Shown: in pieces, positions 33,101-44,938 of the stretch | Position numbering within the stretch: position 1 is the first letter of the stretch | How the letters are laid out: each line of letters begins with the position of its first letter | From: Pristionchus mayeri | Lineage: Eukaryota; Nematoda; Chromadorea; Rhabditida; Neodiplogasteridae | DNA length: 64,000 bases | Direction of reading: 5' to 3' | Assembly (NCBI GenBank): GCA_036245805.1 | Contig: BTRK01000006.1 | Span: 43,618,520 to 43,682,519, forward strand | The notes under the pieces: generated by a model | The model's input: only the letters and a program-made list of their open reading frames with translations | Told to the model about the DNA's origin: nothing | Database searches by the model: none | Position numbers and translations under genes: made by a program

Positions 33101-36100
33101 AAGTAGAAAATGCCTAAAATCCGGCTCTGAGAACTTCAAAAGTTCTATAATCAATAACTTGGTTCAAAATTATCGTAGAAGGTCGCTCAAAAAAAGAAAT
33201 GATCGTCTCAACGAGTTCTACAATAATACGTTAAAGTCATCGTCGAGTGGCTTCGAAATCAGATGGAAAACTTCGAAAAACCGAAAATTTGGTTACAATT
33301 ATTAGCCGCCCTGAAAAATATTTTGCCTTTTTCCCGTTGGTCTATTGCAAAATCGAATTCTCCAGACCATTTTACATCGGATTCCATCATTTCAGAATTT
33401 TAAAATTTAATCCCGGGCACTTATAGCTTTCAGAAGACCAAAAACAGCCGATTTTTCGAAAATTTCGAAAAATCAAAGATAAATAAATCCAGAATTATTC
33501 TTCCAAACTGGAACTCTCGGTCTAAAATATCATTTCGGGGTCAGTACAATCAGTTTTGAGGTTTAGAGGCAAATTCAAGATAAAAAATTTCGGGATGAAA
33601 AAGACCACTTTCTCAGGGCCGGATTTTAGGCATTTTTTACTTTACGGCTCCAAACTTTTCACAAAAAACTATTGGGGTGTCCGGAAAGTTCGTATAACTT
33701 TTTGTTTTTATTTTTTATTCAATGCTTTAATTCTCAGTGACCAATGTATGCCCCCTTCTTTCTCACCACCTCCCTCCAGCGATTGGGCAGGGTCTCGATT
33801 CCTCTCTTCCAGAATGCGGGTTTCTTCGAGACCGCCCAGTTCACGAAAGCCCTCACAACTTCATCTCGATTCTTGAACTTCTTTCCTTTGCAGAAGTCAG
33901 AGAGAGAGCGGAAGCAGTGGTAGTCGCATGGGGAGAGATCCGGGGAATACGGTGGATGGGGAATCCTCTCGATCTTTAGCTCGTCCATTTTCTTCTGGGT
34001 CATCTTCGCTCGATGTGGGCGAGCATTGTCCATCAGAAGAAGAATTTTGCCCTGGTTCAGGAGTCTGGGAGGGACTCTGATCGCAACATCTTGCATTTGT
34101 TCAGAGAAGAGGTCGGCATTGATGCTGGTGCCAGGGGCGAGGATCTCCCAGTAGATGGGACCGAGCACTGAGAAGAAGAAGCAGAGGAGTTCCTTCTTTC
34201 CGTGCTCTTCCTTCTTCGGGACGGGCGTGGGCTTCTCATCTGCATCCACCCATTAAAGTCTCCTCACAGGGTTATCGTACGTGATCCACTTCTCATCTGT
34301 ACGATGATGGAATTGACCCATCGAAGATTGGATCTACGATGGAGTAATTCCCGACAGACTTGAACACGATTTTTCAGCTGTTCGGAGGAGAGGTCATGGG
34401 GAATCACTTGTGGGCTTCTTCCCAGATCGATGGAGGATATCGGACACCGTTGATCTGGGAGTACCAGTATCCTTCTTCAACTCACGCACACTGGCCATGG
34501 GCTTGCGCTTCAGTATGCGGAGAACGAGAGGCTGATCGAGGGAGGGAGGGCGTCCAGAGCGGGGTTGATCATCGAGATCAAACTCCCCTTTCTTGAAGCG
34601 GGAGAACCACTTATAGCAGAAGGGTATGGAGGGGGCGTCAGCTCCTTCCGACTGGGCCGGGGCAGAGTGGGCCTCCTTCACGGATCGGCCAAGACGGTAG
34701 TAATGAAGTAAAACTGCTCGGAGGTAGAGATGGGAATCCATCACAAGAATCAATGTAGCAACTAGGAGACTGATTAAATCCTCTCACTACTCATCGTCAA
34801 AATGATGCAATACATTGTTGACAAACAGATTGCGCAATCACTGCATTTGATCGCGAACTGACTTTTTTCCGAAGCATTATACGAACTTTCCGGACACCCC
34901 AATATAAATCCTAACATGAATCATTGTTCCAAATTCCGTCGAGGTCGGAGCACGATGAATGTTTTGTAACACTGCACCTGCGTTCTATCAGAAGACATGT
35001 GATAAATTGCGAGCTCTTTCGATCTCAGACGTCACATAAATTTCAGATAATATCTCTCTGCAACTCACCCTCTCGAGGTACTGCACTCCTTCGGTTCCGA
35101 AGAGTGAGGAGAGAAATACTTGGAGGGAGGGCCGTTGATCGGCCAGGAAACGATCCTTGTCCCACTCGACAACCTGGACATATTCTGATTTTTTTCTGTT
35201 CCACGGTTGCCCCGGAGATTAGCACTTTTTTCCTGCAACCATTCCGTGAGATTTACGAGTAAACTCATATTTTATCTGGGAAATATTCTGATGTCACAGA
35301 CATTACGTGAACGACCCCAACTGTTCGTTATTCATATCACGCCTCTTATGAGAGAATCAACACAAATCTGACACAATAGTAAAATTCGATTTTTATATGT
35401 CAAATTGTAAATCTCTACCTGTGTTTCCTCGCTTCTCGTGAGACCGGATCGATATCCGCCGAATAGGATGAGATTCGCCCTGAGGAAGACGCGCGAGAGC
35501 GAATCGCCCATGTCCACGCCCGCCTTGAGACTGCTTTTCAGCGAAGATTGCACCTGGAATACATCAAGTTTGAGCAATTTTTAGAACAAAATCATCTGCG
35601 AATCTGTTTATACATTATTGCCTGGCTTAGAATAGCACTATCTAATTGTGAGTCCATTCTTTGCTGTTGTGTTAATTATGCTATTTGGGGGGTATACTCT
35701 CGCTATGGAACAGTGCCATTGATGTACAGACAGGTGGGTACTGTATCTTCTGAGATACTCACCTCACTGGGGAGCGTAGCGAAGTCGTCATGGGCGCCCT
35801 GCAGGGATCGATCGTCCAGGTTGATCACCATCACGTCTCCGATGTCCTTCAGTGTCTGGAAATCGATATTTCGCTGCCGATTAAAATCAACGATTGGATA
35901 TTGAGCACATGATGTCAGTTCACATTCGTGCAGTTTAGAAAAATATCAGTAAACGAAATTACGGTGGGGTCGTTGATCTGCTTGGGCACCCCTATAATGA
36001 AGGGCATCGGGGCCATGATCATGTCCAGGAGGGAGGAGGGCAGCACGGGAATGAAGAGTGACTGCCTGCAAATCATTTGCCAATGAAACACATTTTCAAT

Positions 36101-39100
36101 TATCACGAGTCACTGGATGAAATTTTGAGTCCCCGGGAACATTTTGAAAATTATCATCGCGGATTTTATCCATATTTCGGTAGTATTACACCCTGGAGTG
36201 ATGATTTCGAAAAATTTTGGTAATTGGGGTGGTATTCTTCTTCCAATTTCGGCCAAGCCGAAAAATTTTGCCGGCCAAAAATTTCGGCGAGGCGCCCAAA
36301 ATTTTTAATTGGCCTGTTCATTGTTAAACCTCTATCTCCTCTCGATCGGTGGAGTGATTCATCAAAACACATTACAAGTTGTCATCATTCATTTCGAACT
36401 TGCCGTTACCAACCGCCTTAGTGGTTCAATGGTAGTGAGATTAGACGTTGCCCCGGAGGTTGTTGGTTCGTCCCCCGACCGCATGCATATTTTTTGCTAT
36501 TTTTCATATTTCATTTTTAGTATTTTGTTTTTTTTTTTTTCATTTTTAGTATTTTAAATATGAGGCAATTATATTCCCGATTTACATTGGTTATACTGAC
36601 AATTTCATTGGTTTAAAAATATTGCAAAATCCAAAAAAAGTGACTAGTAGATACATGATGGAAGAAGCATGTGTGTGCAACCCACTTGTTTTTTTCTAGA
36701 TGGTCTATATGGTCTATATGGTCTAGAGAGTTATCAAGGTGAACGCCGTAATTCTCAATTATCATCCTGCTTGTTCATAGATACAAATATTACTGACAAT
36801 GACAGCCATTATAGTATCATCTTTATGTGCAAATTTGGGACTTTCTGCGATATGGAAAAGGATTCTAAAAAGTTAAAAAGTTCTAGCCGAATTCACTCCG
36901 AAATTAGTCCGAATTCGAAAATTCATCAAATTCCTTTGTTCTAGCCCAATTATTTTCGGCCATCAAAATTGATCGCCGAAAATTTCAACGTAAAATTCGG
37001 AAATCAATCAATCAATTTTGGATTTCGGCCTGGCCGAATTATTTTCGGCCGCCGCTCCGCAGGTGAGCAGTGAGCCGAAAATGATTTGGGCGAGCCGAAA
37101 TTATTTTCGGCTCGGCCGAAATTGGAATAAGAATACCACCCTTGGTTCCAGAGCCGGCTTTTAGGAAAATTACGCCTTTGAACCTTGCTACACGGTATAT
37201 CAGCTCCCAGATGACCTAGAAAGATGGCAGTCAGCTCAAAATTTGCGGAAACTTATTTCTAGAAACTTACGTTGTACACAAGACGATCCGACAACAATCA
37301 AAAATCGTCTGACTAAAAAACCAATTTTGTCATCAAATTAAAAATATTTTCTATGGGAAGCGGCAGAGTGCAGCAGATTTTTAATGCGAATTATGAAAGA
37401 ACTTGTGTATGTGTACAATATAAAAATATAAAAACTCAAATCGAAGCGCCTTATACTTGGCAATTTTTACTCAAACATGTCACTATGAATCGCAGGGTAT
37501 TGATTATTTTGGGATGAATACCGTGATTTGAAATAGCTTCCCACACTTTGTCAAATTCGACGCTATCAAACGCTATTTTGTAGTCAATAAACACGAGATA
37601 TACGGGGAAATTTTCCTCTGATTTTTGGAGTAATTCTGTTAGAGTGAAAATATGGTCCGTAGTAGAGAAATTCCTTCGAAATCCCGCTTGCTCTCTGGTC
37701 TGATTGTCGGAAAGTTGATTCGCAATTCGTGAGTCGATTACTGAAGTGAATAACTCGTAGATTATGTTCAACAACGAAATCGGGCGATAGTTCGAAATGT
37801 CCAAGACGTTTCCTTTTTTGAATATCAGAGATATTGTTGCGTCGGACAATTCGTTGGGAACACACTCTTCTAATATCCACTTGTTGAATAGATCTGTGAT
37901 GAGACGCGTAAGCAATTCCATTCCGCATTTCAACATCTCTGCTTTAATTCGATCAGGTCCGGGTGCTTTGTCATTCTTCAACTGCACGATTCCTCTTTTG
38001 ATTTCACTTTCTAAGAATGGTAAGAACTGATCATTACATCGGAAATGTCTCCTTTTTGGCCTTATCGTGCGTTTATACAACTCATTGTAGAATGATTTGA
38101 CAAGTGAGTGAATCTCCGATTTGTTCTTGGCGACAGTACCGTCATTCTTCTCCAACTGGCTGAGTTGAGTCTTGCCTATTTGCGAGGCTTGCAAAGCTCT
38201 CTTGGTACTCTTCCCATAATACACGGCTCTCCGCACAGTCTCCACGTGTCCGCGGTAGAAGTCGTCCTTGATGGAGAAACGAAGGGCCTTTCCCGTGAGT
38301 GAAAAGTTGATTCTGTTAAGAGGCGTATTTGGGGTGTACTTCAGCCTCCTTCTTTCATCAAACAGCTGTTTCGTTCTATTGGAAAATCGTTCATTGCGTG
38401 GTTTGGGGATCATACATTGGCCGGCTGTTGCTATAAGAGTATTTCGCAATCGATCGTAACCATTGAACTCTTTGGAGATTACTGTATAAATTGCGGTTGT
38501 GAACAGTTGCTTAGAAAATTCAGTTGGATTTTTCGCTTTCCGAGGGAAAAACCGGATTGACGAATCAAGCCGGATCTTTGCCATCACCAAACGATGATCA
38601 GAAGTAAACTTGAACTTTCCAACTATTTCCACATCGAGCACACTTGAGAGATCACGGGTCATTATGTAGTCGATTTGATTCCTTGTACTCATATTCGGGG
38701 CCATCCAAGTCCATTTTCTGCTTTCTCTCTTCTGGAATCGTGTGTTGAGGAGGTGTAATCTTGTCTCAGCACAGAAGTCAATCAGCATCTGTCCTCGTGA
38801 GTTCCTCCTTCCTAGTCCATGCCTTCCAATGAACTCTTCATCCTCGCTCTGCCTCGATCCGACCTTTGCGTTAAAGTCACCCAGCACAACTAATCGCCAC
38901 TTTCCACGCCCCGGTAGCGGAGCACGACGCGTGGAAGTAGCAATCAATCCACTGAGATCATCCAAAAATTGTACATACTCCTGGTCAGAATGTGAGGTTG
39001 TCGGAGCGTACGCATTGATGATTCGTAGGCAATGGTTCGGGAGGTCGAGGTACGATAAGCGATCACTAACTGAGTGGAATGTTGTGTTCGATCCCAAATG

Positions 39101-42100
39101 ACTGCCTACGAGGAATCCGGTACCGTTTGCGGAACGAGTACCGTAACCCACTAACAGGTGATTGGTTCCTGATAGGGTGAGAGAGGTCAAACCTGACCTC
39201 CTCATTTCCTGGATGGCTAAGACATCAAATGGGACTTCACTCACTGCCTCCTCCAACTCAGCTAGTCGATCGGCTTTCCTCAGAGTCCGCGCATTGAGAG
39301 TCCCAATCCGTAGTGTTGTAGCCGGCATCCGTTGGACAGGCGACCCTTGGCGGTTGTCCAAGCTACGCCAAGGGGACTCCCACTCGATTGCGAACTGGGA
39401 GGGAAGTGGGATACGACCACCCCTCAGCCGCGCACGAATGGAGAATTCATATACAATGTTCATAACCCTGCGATTCATATACAATGCAAGCCAAGTATCA
39501 GTGCGAATTGGACAAGACAAAATTCCTATCGAGATTGAAAGAGGAGTCAAACAAGGGGATCCGATCTCACCACACCTTTTCAATGCAGTCGTTGAAGAGA
39601 TTTTCCGTAAGCTGAATTGGGAAGGATGTGGAATTGAAGTGGATGGAGAGAAACTGAATCATTTACGATACGCGGATGACATTGTCTTAATTTCACATTG
39701 CTCAAAGGAGATTGGAACCATGCTAAGTCAATTATGCACTGAAAGCAAGTATGCAGGATTGGAAATCAATCAGAAAAAGACAGTTATGATGTGCAATACA
39801 GTACCAACTCCTCAACGAATAGATGGCAAAACGCTAGAATATGTTAATCAATTCATCTACCTGGGTGTTCGTTTATCATTCGATCAGGACTTGAAGCTGG
39901 AATTGAATAGGAGGATAGGTGCAGCATGGAGATCATTTAACAAGTTTCAAGAATTCATGACTAGTCGAAGTGTGGCAATGGCGCTCAAGACAAAAGTATT
40001 CAGAATGTGCATCGAGCCGAGTTTTCTTTATGGAAGTGAAGTTTGGAGCACTACGAAGTCTGAGCGGAAAAGACTGATTGTAGCACAGAGATCTATGATG
40101 AGGAAAATGGCCAGCGTGACTAGATTTGATCGGAAGACCAACGATTGGCTCAGTAGGAAGGTGCCCTTAGAGGACATTCGAGTACGAGCGATGCGGAGAA
40201 AATGGAATTGGGCGAAGAGACTAGCTACGCTGGACGACAATAGATGGACTACAAGAATTCTCAATTGGACACCGTGGGATAGATTGCGACCTCCTGGACG
40301 CCCAAAAATCAGATGGCGGGACGAATTTGTCAAAGTATTTGGAGTAACATGGGCTAATAAGTGCAGAAGAGATCCCATCCAATGGAATGGCCGTTCCTTT
40401 CAACAGGCTATTGACCTGAGGCTTGAATAAAATATTGAATATTAAATATTGAATGTCACTATGAAGAAAAAGTCGAAAAAATGACTTTTTCGAAACTCTG
40501 ATTTTTCTACTTTTAACGTTCAAATATTGTTGCTGGTGAAAAGTGTGAGTAGAAAATCGTCTTTTGTAGCATGGTTCTACTCGCATTTTTTGATTCAAAA
40601 TTTACATTCAAAATTTTGCACACTTTTGAAATATCTTGGCACGTCGCGCTCATCCTCGAAGAACCATGCTCCAAATGACGATTATCTACTCACACTTTTC
40701 ACCAACAACAATATTTGAACGTTAAAAGTAGAAAAATCAGAGTTTCGAAAAAGTCATTTTTCGACTTTTTCTTCATAGTGACATGTTCGAGTGAAAATTG
40801 ACAAGTACAAGGCGCTTCGATTTGAGTTTTTATATTTTTATATTGTACACATACACAAGTTCTTTCATAATTCGCATTAAAAATCTGCTGCACTCTGCCG
40901 CTTCCCATAGAAAATATTTTTAATTTGATGACAAAATTGTTTTTTTAATCAGACGATTTTTGATTGTTATCCGATCGTCTTGTGTATAAAATAAAAGTTT
41001 CTGGAAATAATTTTCCGCACATTTTGAGCTGACTGCCATCTGTCTAGCTCATCTGGGAGCAAAGATACATAATAGCCGGATGAAAACCCGTAATTTTCCT
41101 AAAAGCCGGCTCTGGGACCAATTACCTAGATTATTCGAAATAATCACCCCAGGGTGTTATACTACCGAAATATGGATAAAATCCGTGGCGATAATTTTCA
41201 AAATGTTCCCGCAATCCTCCACTGGCTCGTCATACCCGTGTTATAGTATTATTATATAATGATCCCGTACTCGTTTCCTAGATAGAAGATCGACCTCTTA
41301 GCAATTATCTTGATTCATCCCGCTGCTGTACTCCCTTATCACGATACAATTTTCATAAAATTTTTGGATACTTCTCAGAGGATACCCACCATGCCATGGG
41401 ATAGAGCAGCGTCGCAGCTGCGTAGACGCACGACGAGAGCTGCCCGAGCTTGCTGCCCACGAAGATGATTCGACGTTCACGGAGCAAGCTGGAATGTCGA
41501 TCAGTTAAGGCTACATTTTGCTTGCTGAATGATCCGCAATTTCGCCTGGTATTCTCAGTCAGACAATGACAGAGGATATAGGGAAAAGAAAGACAAGTGT
41601 CATATCCGACATCGTATCTCATGATACTCGTGTCCTAAATATTCATCGCGTATTTCCTTGCGCCAAAACAGCATGATAAAATATTATTAACAATCATTAC
41701 TCACCTCGCATAGATGCTCATCATCTGTCGTGGCGTGACCGCATTGTAGAACTCGAGCATGTACTTGTCGTCCTTGAGTGTGGGCAGCCGGGTCAGGTCG
41801 GGAATCTCGACGTCCAAGCTCTGCAACGGACGATACATTTTGAATAACCCACACTCCCAATCATCTCCTAGGCGGTGTTTCGCAAACACCACCATTTAGT
41901 ACCGTTCACCTAATGTATTTGTTGATGATCACGAAAGTTAACAAGACCTCCTCTCAATATTTGTAAAAAATGTGACTAATACAACATTCGAAAGTTGTGA
42001 TATTCGTAATAATGCAATCGGGAAATATTGGCGTACCTGTCCGATCGTCTCCAGCCTGAGATGCTCGCCGGCAGAGGGAGGGTCAGTATGATAGATACGA

Positions 42101-43720
42101 GTGAGCAGCAAGTCGACGTCGTCTTGCTGCAACATTCCACTTTTAGTTTAGTTGGCATAATGTCTTGATAATGTCTTGATAAACACGTATTCCAATTTCT
42201 AATAGCCTTTTAGAATTGTGATAATCTCTCCCTCTTCTTTCCACTTCCTATTTCTCGCACATTTTGTATTTGATGAGTCCCTTTAGTGGCGTACGTATGA
42301 ATATTTTACATAAATAATGCTGCGGCGTGGTTTGCATTGGCTATTTTGCACATTATCATTTCCCCGTCCATTCATTCACCCTCACTCAATTAGCCTGACG
42401 AGGGCTGGCATAGAAAACGTGTTATTATTGCCGAGAAAAGCCTCACTGTTCCATTATTCATGACGATCGATATGTGGTTGAGCAGCTTGTAGAAGACGGA
42501 AGTCCATGCATAGCCACTGAAACATGGATTAAATATTCGTGCTCGACAGATTTCAAAATGTTGGTATCCTATCTCCATTTCTCAAACTATCACGACGTTT
42601 GATTGATGATAAAGTGTTAAGAATGATGATATCTTGGTAAGGTTTCTCGAACTCTAACACTCAATGATCCGTCTCTGTACCCAGTCGCTAGTCCCTCTCG
42701 ATTGACTCGTTGTTCGGCAATTTACACACGACTACTCGATGTTTACACTTGGACAGTCAATGGAAGGGAGCGATGGTAACTGTCAGTTGACTCCCAGGAA
42801 ACGATTCTCCCTTTTTCGAAATAGCAAGGAGGATATGAAAGACCATAGAGGAAAAAATATCGTAATATTTAACAAATCTGGGTTTTTGGTGAAAAGGGTC
42901 AACATTTCCCAATTTCCAAATCGACAAAAGGTTAGAGTTCAAAGTTTTCTCACCTCAGTAGGCAGATAACAGTGTTTGTCCTCGGCGTGTATCTACAGTA
43001 TCCGAACGTTAGCTGTGAGGTAGAATCGGTGAGTACAAATGAGAAGAGTTGAACTGCGAGATCGCCAGGGTCTCTGCAATGGTTGAAAAGGTTAAAAAGG
43101 GTAAAAGAGCAGCCATGTCAAGCGCTCTTTTAGTAGTCGAGAGACTACGATGCTAGGTGGTGCGGTTATGTGACGCCGACTACTGTTAGAACTACGTATC
43201 CCTTCTGTTCAAAGTGCTTCGAGGGAACGGTGCGATGATATGCTTTTCGAGATCCACTAACATCTCTTTCTCATTCTAGTTTTTCCAGTCACATTTATTC
43301 ATTCATTCATTGTTTACTCCGCACGACAAAAATGGAAGTAATGGACGTGATGAAAAACAATAGATGGAAGCAAAACGATACTCTACGACTCTGTATTTTC
43401 AGATGGCTTTGCAGAATCGTCATCTATTTCTCATTTCACCCACGTCCCTGCTACCATTCTATCCAAAAGCCTTGTTCATTGAACCAACCGTCGTAAATCC
43501 TCTGGGTAATTGCATCGCCCTAATGTCAAATTCTAAGGAAACTTAAAGATGAAGAAGCGAAGAAACTTGTAGGAACTCACTGAGGCGAGATTCCGAGTGG
43601 GAAGGCGAACTGACAGACGCTCTTGAGCACTGATTCATCGTTGAAGTCTTCTGGATACTTCTGTAGAATGAGAGGAGAGGGCGATCCTGGAAGCGTAGGT
43701 ACAATATGAGGAACGAGCAA
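30200..43720 (-). CDS. rme-4: Connecdenn / DENN domain protein 1 (RME-4), 5' end incomplete
   Basis: Sixteen phased exons encode about 605 aa: 43581-43720, 42954-43073, 42447-42516, 42037-42126, 41705-41820, 41390-41488, 35963-36065, 35763-35855, 35419-35553, 35069-35173, 32554-32649, 32012-32071, 31706-31849, 31362-31492, 30982-31129, 30200-30367. The u-DENN part has KYPEDFNDESVLKSVC and QLTFGYCRYTP, then VFYKLLNHIS. The core DENN has LLRERRIIFVGSKLGQLSS and LYPMAWQSLFIPVLP, and the d-DENN follows with FLRANLILFGGYRSG. The tail has endocytic motifs: DFSDLI, two NPF (EH-domain binding), and the very end QQWERFD, equivalent to the terminal QWETFE of human DENND1A. DENND1 is a Rab35 exchange factor at clathrin-coated pits; C. 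elegans RME-4 acts in endocytosis and recycling. The first coding exon(s) are not certain (candidate at 44030-44164). Two introns hold large transposon insertions. Confidence 0.9.
33672..34902 (-). mobile_element. Complete-length mariner (copy 2)
   Basis: It is 1,231 bp, bounded by inverted repeats ttggggtgtccggaaagttc (left) and the inverse (right), and flanked by TA at 33670-33671 and 34903-34904. It contains the transposase pseudogene listed separately. It is nearly identical to the truncated copy at 2018-2995. Confidence 0.9.
33734..34753 (-). pseudogene. Mariner transposase pseudogene (copy 2)
   Basis: DD34D mariner transposase. The C-terminal half is intact (LLMDNARPHRAK, HPPYSPDLSPCDYHCF, RWREVVRKKGAYIGH) and the N-terminal half retains GRPPSLDQP. 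Compared with copy 1 it has three disabling changes: a nonsense codon where copy 1 reads Gln in RRLQWVDAD (about 34254), a 1-nt deletion near 34300, and an 8-nt deletion near 34412. It cannot make an active transposase, although its ends would still be mobilisable in trans. Confidence 0.88.
36228..37140. mobile_element. Fold-back element in the left arm, carrying a tRNA-like segment
   Basis: The ends ggtggtattc and gaataccacc bound it. It is flanked by ttgg (36224-36227 and 37142-37145), where the undisturbed right arm has one copy. The arms are rich in gccgaaa/tttcggc motifs (about 36240-36300 and 36950-37115). There is no transposase. Confidence 0.75.
36409..36478 (+). other. Degenerate tRNA-like sequence
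   Basis: An A-box-like tagtggttcaatgg and a B-box-like ggttcgtcccc with a pairing T-stem (gttgg/ccgac) are followed by a T-run at about 36489. The acceptor arms do not pair. This is a second tRNA-like relic inside a palindromic element, like the one at 5022-5092 but from a different tRNA-like sequence. Confidence 0.4.
37490..39463 (-). pseudogene. LINE endonuclease and N-terminal half of reverse transcriptase
   Basis: The frame runs from MNIVYEFSIRARL. It has an apurinic-type endonuclease with GTLNARTL, the catalytic Glu in AIQE, VVLGDFNAKVG and TSDHRLV. Reverse transcriptase follows, with NDKAPGPDRI, SNYRPISLLN, QAGFRRNFST and VFIDYKIAFDSV, which holds the first catalytic Asp. It breaks at NTLRFI, where the LINE is inverted, and runs into the target site. 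There is no stop codon in the segment. This half alone cannot work because the YADD motif lies in the oppositely oriented right half. Confidence 0.88.
39463..40430 (+). pseudogene. LINE C-terminal half of reverse transcriptase
   Basis: The frame resumes with TLRFIYNASQVSVRIGQDK and continues with ERGVKQGDPISPHLF, LNHLRYADDIVLIS (catalytic YADD) and LEINQKKT. It ends with the conserved RTE tail RPPGRPKIRWRDEF, and the stop is at 40430. RGVkQGD...LNHLR(F/Y)ADDIVLIS is typical of the RTE clade known from C. elegans RTE-1. It is open throughout but separated from its own 5' half by the inversion. Confidence 0.88.
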
Positions 43721-44029
43721 CTGCTAAGACGAAGAGAATGAAAAGTGACTTAGTGGATGTTTCATCCTTGGATCGTAACATTCGATATTCAAACATACAC
43801 TATTAGTCATGAAAAAAGTGCTATGTAAGCTATCAGAGAAATATAACGCGAGATTCAAACCGTTCAAATCGATAAGGGTTTACGATAAAATATGAACCGT
43901 TGGCAGTGGTAGAGGCGGCTGAAACACCAGCAATTTCAGTGAAAACATCAAAGAGTGTGACGATATTGGACCTGAACGAGTCGTATGAACCTGAATATTA
44001 CAAAACAGGAAGAATGAGCAGTCGCTTAC

Positions 44030-44164
44030 CTGTGACGAGAAGAGGTGGTCATCCGGGGATATAATACTGACGAATTGAAGATAAAATGGGATAAATGACT
44101 CTAGGTGAGGTGTACTGCACTGAAGAATGCTAGACAGGACGCGAGAAGCTTGGCCTATCGCGAA
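44030..44164 (-). CDS. Candidate upstream exon of rme-4
   Basis: A 45-codon open stretch is bounded by a good acceptor (aaatttcag) and a good donor (cag|gtaagc). Both borders are phase 0, which would join in frame to the rme-4 exon at 43720. It reads FAIGQASRVLSSIL to DDHLFSSQ and has no ATG, so a further upstream exon would be needed. It has no clear homology to the DENND1 N-terminus. Confidence 0.3.
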
Positions 44165-44540
44165 CTGAAATTTGCCACAGAATTGGCGTGCCGACGCGGG
44201 AAAATCGTGGTAGGACCAACTTGGGCATTCAACTTCCTACTTTCGATTCAAGTTATTTTCTGATTTTAAATTTTCGTTTCTAATATGTGTGAATAATCAC
44301 TAGCTGATGTCGGGTGTTTACGTAATGAATTTCTTGCAAGACGGCCCTTTTTATATTTTCAGTGTTTTGCCTAAGTCAGATGACGATTTTAATGCAATTG
44401 AAATAAATTCTCTTTATTTGCAGCAAATATTGCGTGCATAACAACAAGTATTATAGGACAAAAAATGGCCAATTGAAAATGAGCGAAGCCAGTATTATCG
44501 AACAGTTTTCAGATAGTTCCCGAAAACATACGCTTGCTAC

Positions 44541-44735
44541 TCATGGCACTAGGTCGGATGATCACCGTCGGATGGTAGCCTACTGTATGAAAACCAAAAA
44601 ATGGACCCTACTGTAGAACTTTCACAATAGGTTCCCAAAGTCCCGAAAATGAAAGTTCTACAGAAGGGTCCGTGTTTTGTTTATCATCCAGTAGGTTACC
44701 ATCCGATGATGATCATCCGACCTAGTGCCCAACTC
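44541..44735. repeat. Small palindrome (MITE-like)
   Basis: ggcactaggtcggatgatca at the left and its inverse tgatcatccgacctagtgcc at the right en close about 80-bp arms with a short loop near 44640. It lies between rme-4 and the membrane-protein gene. Confidence 0.7.
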
Positions 44736-44938
44736 AGTCATGTATTGAATAAAGTATCTGTACAATAAGTTGTATTTGCGGATCTACAGGCAAGGGCGAT
44801 GGCCGAATTTCATGTCTACAGATATGAGTAATAAAGGGAAAGGAGAGGAGGTGGTTCGTTCATCGAGCTAGTCTCTAAGGGTATACATCTAGCGGAGGGA
44901 TAGCGGGAGAGGAAAGATGAAAAGCCGGACGGTGAAGT

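Larger units (their letters stand above)
33000..34975. repeat. Palindrome split by a mariner insertion (rme-4 intron)
   Basis: The left arm is about 33004-33135. Its outer part (tcgtgctccgacctcgacgg, tgaatc..., gttaggattta) is inverted at 34905-34975. Its inner part (ggagctgtaaag, aatgcctaaaatccgg) is inverted at about 33605-33671. The mariner 33672-34902 therefore entered the right arm at the TA of the string ggattta/tagtttt. The spacer 33136-33604 has no gene. Confidence 0.8.
37490..40452. mobile_element. RTE-clade LINE with 5' inversion (twin-priming structure)
   Basis: It is flanked by a perfect 13-bp duplication atgtcactatgaa (37477-37489 and 40453-40465). The left 2 kb is the 5' part of the LINE in minus orientation, and the right 1 kb is the 3' part in plus orientation. 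The junction is at about 39463. The stretch accctgcgattcat occurs at both break ends, consistent with a small duplication during twin priming. The 3' end is a short AT repeat (attgaatattaaatattga). Both frame segments are open, so insertion is recent. It sits in an rme-4 intron. Confidence 0.9.
36130..41215. repeat. Large palindrome filling a 5.3 kb rme-4 intron, interrupted by two younger insertions
   Basis: The left arm (36130-36227 plus 37141-37489) is inverted at about 40752-41215; examples are aacattttgaaaattatc, tatttcggtagtattacacc and agccggctttt. The centre 40466-40751 is a perfect-looking hairpin region (ttttctacttttaacgttca and its inverse). A fold-back element (36228-37140) and a LINE (37490-40452) sit in the left arm. 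The right arm gives the uninterrupted sequence. Confidence 0.85.

Noticed and set aside
39162..39460. N-terminal part of the plus-strand 422-codon frame
   Set aside because: The first ~100 codons are antisense to the inverted LINE 5' part. Only the portion after about 39463 is genuine RT.
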